Shown: piece after piece, positions 50,229 to 54,950 of the stretch
How positions within the stretch are numbered: position 1 is the first letter of the stretch
Layout of the letters: each line of letters starts with the position of its first letter
Made by a program: the position numbers and the translations under genes
The notes under the pieces: model-generated
What the model was told of the DNA's origin: nothing
What the model saw: only the letters and a program-made list of their open reading frames with translations
Database searches by the model: none
Assembly: GCA_012797605.1 (NCBI GenBank)
Contig: JAAZOT010000069.1
Location: 1-54,950 of the forward strand
Reading direction: 5' to 3'
From: Spirochaetales bacterium
Lineage (GTDB): Bacteria > Spirochaetota > JAAYUW01
Length of the DNA: 54,950 bases

Positions 50229-51515
50229 ATGATAATAACTTGCGATATTCATTGTCATTCTTGTTATTCAGGAGGAGTGGGGAAAATTTCCTTTGAAAGA
50301 CTTTATGAAAATTTAGAGATAAAAGGAATTAATCTTTATGGAAGTGCCGATGCCCTTCAACCAGATTGGAGAAAGACCCTTCATGAAAATTTGACAGAAA
50401 GTGAAGAAGGTTTGTTTATATTAAAAAATACTGAGAATAAAAAATATAAATTCATTCCTAGAATAATTTTAGAAAGTGAAATAGTTCTAACTGCCCCTTA
50501 TTTTTTCGATAAAAAAAGAAGAAAATCAGTTCATCTTTTAATGACTTTTCCATCTTTTTATGTAGTGGAAGAAGTTATTAAAATTTTTGAAAAAATTGGG
50601 GCTAAACTTCTAATTGGAAGACCATACTTAAAATTTGAAAACTTAAATCAGATGGAAGATTTTTTAATGAATCTTTCAGAAAGATTTACCGATATTGAGT
50701 TTATTCCAGCACATATATTTACTCCAGATGGTGTTCTTGGTGGTGAAAATCCTATAGATACTCTTGATCAATTCTTTGGTCAATTTACTAAAAAAATAAA
50801 TGCTCTCGAATCAGGTCTATCTGCTGATCCAGATATGATATTAAAAATAAATAGTCTTAATGGTTTTCTCGTTATATCAAATTCAGATGCTCATAGTGAA
50901 GCTTTAAATAGAATAGGAAGGGAATTTTTTTCACTTGAAATAGATAATCTTAGTTATTTTGATATAATAGATTCTATACGAAAACGAAGGTTAGTATATT
51001 CGGTAGAATTCAAACCAGAACATGGAAGATATTTTTTAACTGGACATAGAGCAGATAGACATGAAAATAATCAACCGATATATTATTCATTTAAAGACAT
51101 TCCAGAAAATTTAATATGTCCGATATGCCATAAAAGAATGATTGAAGGCGTTGAATATAGAGTTCAAAAATTGTTTTTACAAAATAAAGAATCTATAAAT
51201 AATGAAATAAAAAAGAATAAACTTAGGAAACAAAAATTTTTCTATTCAATCCCTTTAATAGAAGTAATCGCAGTATCTTTAAATAGTTCAGTAAAATCAA
51301 AAAAAGTTAATGATATTTATAGATTGATTATAAATGAAATTGAGTTTGAGAGCAACCTATATATGTTGGATGAAAAAATAATCATAAATATGATAAGTGA
51401 TTTGAAAATAGAAGATAATGTAAAATCATCTTTAATAGCTATCAGAAAGAATTTATTTAAGTTTGAACCAGCTGGATTTGATGGGAATTATGGACAGCTT
51501 AAGATTTTGAAATAA
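50229..51515 (+). CDS. EndoQ-like PHP-family nuclease
   Basis: A 428-residue protein that matches the order of endonuclease Q, an enzyme that cuts DNA 5' of uracil, hypoxanthine and other damaged bases. The PHP metal site starts with DIHCHSCYSG, and GSADALQPDWRK, GGENPIDTLDQF, GLSADPDMILKINS and ISNSDAHSEALNRIGREF follow. The zinc-binding region after FKPEHGRYFLTGHR keeps ICPICHKR, but the first pair usually contributed by RACG is replaced by RADRH. It was not seen whether cleavage activity remains. It stands alone with GGAAAAG before ATG 50229. Confidence 0.8.
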   Translation: MIITCDIHCHSCYSGGVGKISFERLYENLEIKGINLYGSADALQPDWRKTLHENLTESEEGLFILKNTENKKYKFIPRIILESEIVLTAPYFFDKKRRKSVHLLMTFPSFYVVEEVIKIFEKIGAKLLIGRPYLKFENLNQMEDFLMNLSERFTDIEFIPAHIFTPDGVLGGENPIDTLDQFFGQFTKKINALESGLSADPDMILKINSLNGFLVISNSDAHSEALNRIGREFFSLEIDNLSYFDIIDSIRKRRLVYSVEFKPEHGRYFLTGHRADRHENNQPIYYSFKDIPENLICPICHKRMIEGVEYRVQKLFLQNKESINNEIKKNKLRKQKFFYSIPLIEVIAVSLNSSVKSKKVNDIYRLIINEIEFESNLYMLDEKIIINMISDLKIEDNVKSSLIAIRKNLFKFEPAGFDGNYGQLKILK

Positions 51516-51520
51516 AAAAG

Positions 51521-52036
51521 TTATTGTGATAGAATTTCTTTAATTTTATCAATATTTTCACTAAATATATCTATAAATGCTTTCGATAAGGTAAAAGATT
51601 TGGATTCTCCAATAGTATAAGATTCTTCACCTTCATAATTTTTAGTTTTTTCAAAATCTATTTGATCTGTTTTAGTGGAATCAAATATAAGATTAATCGA
51701 AAGATCTATTTTATATTTGGAGTTTGAATAATTTATTCCAATAGTCTTACCACTAAATTCAGCGTAACATTTTAAATTATCTTTTCTCATTAGTTCTAAG
51801 GCATAAGCCCTGCTAGATAAACCATAATCAACTAATTCAATATTATATTTGCTTTTTAAATATATATATAAATTATCTGTAGCTAATTTCACTTCATTAG
51901 GAGCAAATTCGCCAGTAAAATTGTTAAAAAAAACAGCGAAAGTCAGCTTGTTTTCAGCAGAAACAAAATGAATAGGAAATAAAGTAATCAAAAAAGATAT
52001 TAGAAAAAGAAAAAATAAAAAGAATTTCCTTTTCAT
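51521..52036 (-). CDS. Small exported protein of unknown function
   Basis: A 171-residue protein with a clear Sec signal peptide (residues 1-28, cleavage likely after VSA in HFVSAENK) and no lipobox. The mature part alternates strands and helices (TFAVFFNNFTGEFAPNEV, KSKYNIELVDYG). It slightly recalls small periplasmic proteins that read out as CsgG/LpoB-like folds, but this is too weak to name. It stops five bases from the end of the convergent EndoQ-like gene. No terminator lies between them. Confidence 0.7.
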   Translation of the reverse strand: MKRKFFLFFLFLISFLITLFPIHFVSAENKLTFAVFFNNFTGEFAPNEVKLATDNLYIYLKSKYNIELVDYGLSSRAYALELMRKDNLKCYAEFSGKTIGINYSNSKYKIDLSINLIFDSTKTDQIDFEKTKNYEGEESYTIGESKSFTLSKAFIDIFSENIDKIKEILSQ

Positions 52037-52140
52037 AATTATTATTCCTTTATAATTAAACAGTCACTACTTAAATATAATAATTTAAGTTTTATCATTG
52101 TCAATATTCTATTTTTTCTTTAAAATGATAAAAGATTGGT

Positions 52141-52695
52141 ATGAAGAAAATTATTATTAAACATAAAAATTACAAATACATAAGAAGTAAGATTTTACAA
52201 TCCAGAGAAAACCAATATAAAAAGATACTTAAATATTTAAAAGGAGAAAAAGAAAATACTGAATTTATAATTATTTCCATTAGCTTAAATATTAAAGGTT
52301 TTCCAAAATACCATTTTTCTTTTTTAGAAAGCTTAAAGTATATCATAAATTTTTTTGAATCTTATTTTGGTCATAATAATATAATAAGTTACAAGACAAT
52401 AACTGGGATAAGTGGTGAATTTTTATTGATAAAGATTAAAGCTGAACCAATGGTTACCAAATATATTACTTATAATCTTGAAAAAAAATTTAGATTCTTA
52501 GATATAGATATTTATACGAAGAATAGCATGATTTCTTCTTCTTTGATTTGCCTTAAAAAGAAAAGGTGCATAATCTGCAATGATGAATATGATATTTGTC
52601 AATATAAAAAAAGACATACTGTAAGACAGCTTAGAAAGAAAGTTAATCAGTCAATAAAGGATTTTTTATTAAATTTCAATAAAAAGTTCAGTTGA
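52141..52695 (+). CDS. CitX-like phosphoribosyl-dephospho-CoA transferase (orphan)
   Basis: This 184-residue protein resembles the citrate lyase holo-ACP synthase CitX. It has SLNIKGFPKYHFSFLES at the family's NxPGPxK position, TGISGEFLLIKIKA, FRFLDIDIYTKN for the LFDIDV segment, and a Cys pair set in KRCIICNDEYDICQ followed by KKRHTVRQLRKKV, like RKCLIC...ARSRRHS. CitX attaches the triphosphoribosyl-CoA-type group to the citrate lyase acyl carrier subunit. No citrate lyase gene is present in the window. The protein is divergent in detail, so the function may differ. The ribosome site is weak. Confidence 0.62.
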   Translation: MKKIIIKHKNYKYIRSKILQSRENQYKKILKYLKGEKENTEFIIISISLNIKGFPKYHFSFLESLKYIINFFESYFGHNNIISYKTITGISGEFLLIKIKAEPMVTKYITYNLEKKFRFLDIDIYTKNSMISSSLICLKKKRCIICNDEYDICQYKKRHTVRQLRKKVNQSIKDFLLNFNKKFS

Positions 52696-53047
52696 TTTTT
52701 GGGAAGATTATCTTTTTTGTTTTTATAAATAGAAATATAAAAATTATAAGTAAAAAAAATCCAATTAATGGAAATTTATTTGCAAATGAGACTATGAAAA
52801 ATAATAATAGCAAAAAAATGAAATAAAAAAAAATGGATTTAAGATATCTATAAAAAAGGAAAATACAGAAAAGAATAGAAAGAGTAATAGCAACGATATT
52901 AAATAAAGGTATTTTTAATATCGAAATTTTAGTTTTAGAAAGATAATAAAATGAAACTGTAAATGACGAAATTATAAAAGCAACCAAAATTATTATAAAA
53001 ATATAGAAAAAAGATTCATTTTCAAAGTTAAAAAATTTTTTTTTCAT
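52688..53047 (-). CDS. Small membrane protein of unknown function
   Basis: A 119-residue protein with four predicted helices rich in Ile and Phe and hardly any polar loop. It is too short and plain for a family call. It overlaps the end of the CitX-like gene by eight bases (convergent) and follows glmS by 27 bases on the same strand, so it is likely a glmS read-through partner. The ATG at 53047 has a weak GGTA-type site ahead. Confidence 0.55.
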   Translation of the reverse strand: MKKKFFNFENESFFYIFIIILVAFIISSFTVSFYYLSKTKISILKIPLFNIVAITLSILFCIFLFYRYLKSIFFYFIFLLLLFFIVSFANKFPLIGFFLLIIFIFLFIKTKKIIFPKIN

Positions 53048-53074
53048 TTTTCAAATACCTTCATTCAATTAAGG

Positions 53075-54904
53075 TCATTCAACAGTTACTGATTTCGCTA
53101 AATTTCTTGGTTTATCTACATCAAGCCCTCTTCTAACAGCAACATAGTATGCGAAAAGTTGCAGTGGGATAATGTTAAGAATAGGGGCTAAAACTGGTAT
53201 TGTATTTGGTACATAAATGACATGATCTACAGATTTTTGTATCTCTTTATCATCTTCATTTGCAATAGCAATAACTTTACCTCTTCTTGCTTTTACTTCT
53301 TTAATATTATTTATAACTTTATCGTAGAGAAAATCTTTGGTAGCGATGACAAATACTGGCATATTTTCATCTATTAGCGCAATTGGACCATGTTTCATTT
53401 CTGCAGCTGGATAACCTTCGGCATGTATATAAGAAATTTCTTTAAGTTTCAAAGCACCTTCTAATGCGACTGGATAGTTTATACCTCTACCTAGAAAAAG
53501 AGCATTATTTGCTTTATAAAACTGTTCAGCAATGTTTTCAATAAAAGTTGAGTTATGTAAAATTTTTTCAACTTTCTCTGGGAGTAAAGATAATTCTTTT
53601 AAGGTATTATAAGCTTCTTCAAAGGAAACTCTTCCTATAAGTCTTCCGATGAACATAGATATCAATGTAAGAACACTTACCTGTGATGTAAATGCTTTAG
53701 TAGAAGCAACACCAATTTCTGGACCAGCATGTAAATATACTCCCGATGATGTTTCTCTAGCTATTGTAGAATTGACTACATTGCAGACTCCAAGACATGT
53801 TGCTTCTCTTCTTTTTGCTTCTCTTAAAGCCGCTATAGTATCAGCAGTTTCGCCAGATTGAGAGATAAAAAAACATATAGTTGAATCATCTATATAGGTA
53901 TTTTTATATCTCATTTCAGATGCATATTCAACTTTCACGTTTGTTCTTACAAAATTATTAAATAGATATTCGCCAATTAAAGCAGCATGCCAGGATGTAC
54001 CACAGCCAGCCAAGATGTAATTTTTTGCTTTTTTTATTTTATCAACAACAGCATAAAGACCGTCAAGTCTAACATTTGCTTCTTCAAAGTTTAATCTTCC
54101 CCTAACAGCATTAGATATGGTATGAGGTTGTTCGAAAATTTCTTTTAGCATATAATGGGGGAAATTACTCATTTCGATGTTTTGCAAATCTGCTTCAATT
54201 TGAACTACTTGTTTTTCTAGCTTCTGATTTTGAAATGAAACAAATTTATATGAATCTTTCTTTAATATGACTACTTCTTCTTCATTCACATAGATAATAT
54301 TGTTTGTAAACGAAGTTATAGCATTCACATCAGACGCAAGATAATTTTCGCCATTTCCTATCCCGACAACCATGGGAGAACCTTTCTTTGCTGCGATTAT
54401 AGTGTCTGGATGGTCTTTATGCACAATAGCAAAAGCAAAAGAACCAACACATTCTTTTAATGAAAGCAAAACAGCTTCTAAAAAATCACCCTTATAATTT
54501 GATTCTATTAAATGAGCAAAAACTTCTGTATCAGTTTCAGAAAGAAATTTATGCCCTTTTTCTATGAGATATTTTTTTAAAATGTTAAAGTTTTCAATTA
54601 TTCCATTATGAACAACAGCTATTTTTGAAGTACAATCTAGATGAGGATGAGCATTGATTTCAGTGGGTTCACCATGTGTAGCCCATCTTGTGTGAGCAAT
54701 ACCTAAAGAAAATTCATCTTCAATATCAGTAATCTTGTTTTCAAGATTTTGAACTTTTCCTACAGATTTTTTAATTATTATTTCTTTATCATTTAATAAA
54801 GCAATACCAGCAGAATCATAACCTCTATATTCTAATCTTTTGAGACCATTTATCAAAATTTCCTTGGCATCCTGTTTTCCAATATAACCAACTATTCCAC
54901 ACAT
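53075..54904 (-). CDS. glmS: Glutamine--fructose-6-phosphate aminotransferase
   Basis: GlmS makes glucosamine-6-phosphate, the entry to UDP-GlcNAc for peptidoglycan. The 609 residues comprise a type II glutaminase domain starting with the catalytic Cys2 (MCGIVGYIGKQDAKEIL), with RWATHGEP and NAHPH, and two SIS sugar-isomerase domains (CGTSWHAALIGEYL, FISQSGETADTIAALREAKR, GRGINYPVALEGALKLKEIS, and the C-terminal LAKSVTVE ending shared by the family). GAGG lies about seven bases before ATG 54904. The window ends 46 bases beyond, so a glmS ribozyme or promoter upstream cannot be judged. Confidence 0.97.
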   Translation of the reverse strand: MCGIVGYIGKQDAKEILINGLKRLEYRGYDSAGIALLNDKEIIIKKSVGKVQNLENKITDIEDEFSLGIAHTRWATHGEPTEINAHPHLDCTSKIAVVHNGIIENFNILKKYLIEKGHKFLSETDTEVFAHLIESNYKGDFLEAVLLSLKECVGSFAFAIVHKDHPDTIIAAKKGSPMVVGIGNGENYLASDVNAITSFTNNIIYVNEEEVVILKKDSYKFVSFQNQKLEKQVVQIEADLQNIEMSNFPHYMLKEIFEQPHTISNAVRGRLNFEEANVRLDGLYAVVDKIKKAKNYILAGCGTSWHAALIGEYLFNNFVRTNVKVEYASEMRYKNTYIDDSTICFFISQSGETADTIAALREAKRREATCLGVCNVVNSTIARETSSGVYLHAGPEIGVASTKAFTSQVSVLTLISMFIGRLIGRVSFEEAYNTLKELSLLPEKVEKILHNSTFIENIAEQFYKANNALFLGRGINYPVALEGALKLKEISYIHAEGYPAAEMKHGPIALIDENMPVFVIATKDFLYDKVINNIKEVKARRGKVIAIANEDDKEIQKSVDHVIYVPNTIPVLAPILNIIPLQLFAYYVAVRRGLDVDKPRNLAKSVTVE

Positions 54905-54950
54905 TTTATTACCTCAGCCATATTTTATAATCTTTTAATTTACATTTTAA

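Noticed and set aside
1-54950. tRNA, rRNA, CRISPR, insertion sequence, prophage or attachment sites
   Set aside because: Scanned by eye on both strands; no T-loop-like GTTCGAATC context, no regular spacer repeats, no transposase or integrase frame found.

Overview
The window is AT-rich chromosomal DNA, by eye about 30% G+C or less, from an uncultured-type anaerobic bacterium. It has two membranes: there is a TonB, a TonB-dependent receptor and several secreted lipoproteins. Peptidoglycan genes (murD, glmS) and prolipoprotein processing (lgt) are present. Several genes point to amino-acid fermentation: lysine 5,6-aminomutase (kamD/kamE), 3-keto-5-aminohexanoate cleavage enzyme (kce), 3-aminobutyryl-CoA ammonia-lyase (kal) and butyrate kinase (buk). 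I cannot name the phylum from the sequence. The gene mix (GldFG-type ABC operon, GH13_8 branching enzyme, EndoQ-like nuclease, GlpA/DUF1667 module) would fit a candidate phylum better than a well-known genus. I see no phage, insertion sequence, CRISPR array, rRNA or tRNA.

Layout. 1-6.1 kb: the 3' part of an unknown gene, then a minus-strand set with murD carrying a large insertion, an unknown gene, and a GlpA-like dehydrogenase / NAD(FAD) oxidoreductase / DUF1667 trio. 6.1-10.5 kb: a membrane-anchored protein divergent from three tandem lipoproteins, each made of seven Asp-box modules. The divergent spacer holds a perfect 22-bp inverted repeat in which the ribosome site and start codon are mirrored. 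11-12.7 kb: an EamA transporter and a membrane protein. 12.8-16 kb: an N-terminally lost alpha/beta hydrolase, a metallo-hydrolase, and a ComFB-domain protein coupled to a GAF-HD-GYP phosphodiesterase, then radC, pyrF and a short ComEC. 19.4-24.1 kb: kamD-kamE, a class V aminotransferase and a CheX-REC-PilZ protein, tightly coupled. 24.2-26.4 kb: a degenerate sensor kinase and a secreted protein.

26.4-30.7 kb is a cobalamin uptake locus. A B12 riboswitch has a readable ribosome-site-sequestering platform, followed by a beta-propeller-like lipoprotein (BtuG-like in position), TonB and a BtuB-like receptor. It lies 2.4 kb from the B12-dependent lysine aminomutase. 30.8-41.5 kb: branching enzyme, groES alone, comM, a CCA-adding enzyme with no ordinary start codon, phosphohexomutase, butyrate kinase, tyrS, a ferredoxin too short for most ORF filters, and a degenerate HD protein. 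41.6-43.4 kb: kal, kce, and hsp20 behind a textbook sigma-54 promoter. 43.7-49.2 kb: lgt and a four-gene GldAFG/DUF4340 ABC operon. 49.3-54.9 kb: flavin reductase, DUF1858 protein, EndoQ-like nuclease, an orphan CitX-like protein, small unknowns and glmS.

Together the genes suggest a lysine-to-butyrate fermenter that imports cobalamin for its aminomutase, uses cyclic-di-GMP signalling (HD-GYP, PilZ, ComFB), and keeps DNA-uptake genes (comEC-like, comM). The most unusual points are the apparent AUA start of the CCA-adding enzyme, the mirrored start-site palindrome, the Asp-box lipoprotein cluster, the riboswitch-controlled BtuG-like operon, and the translational coupling of a PilZ protein to the lysine genes.
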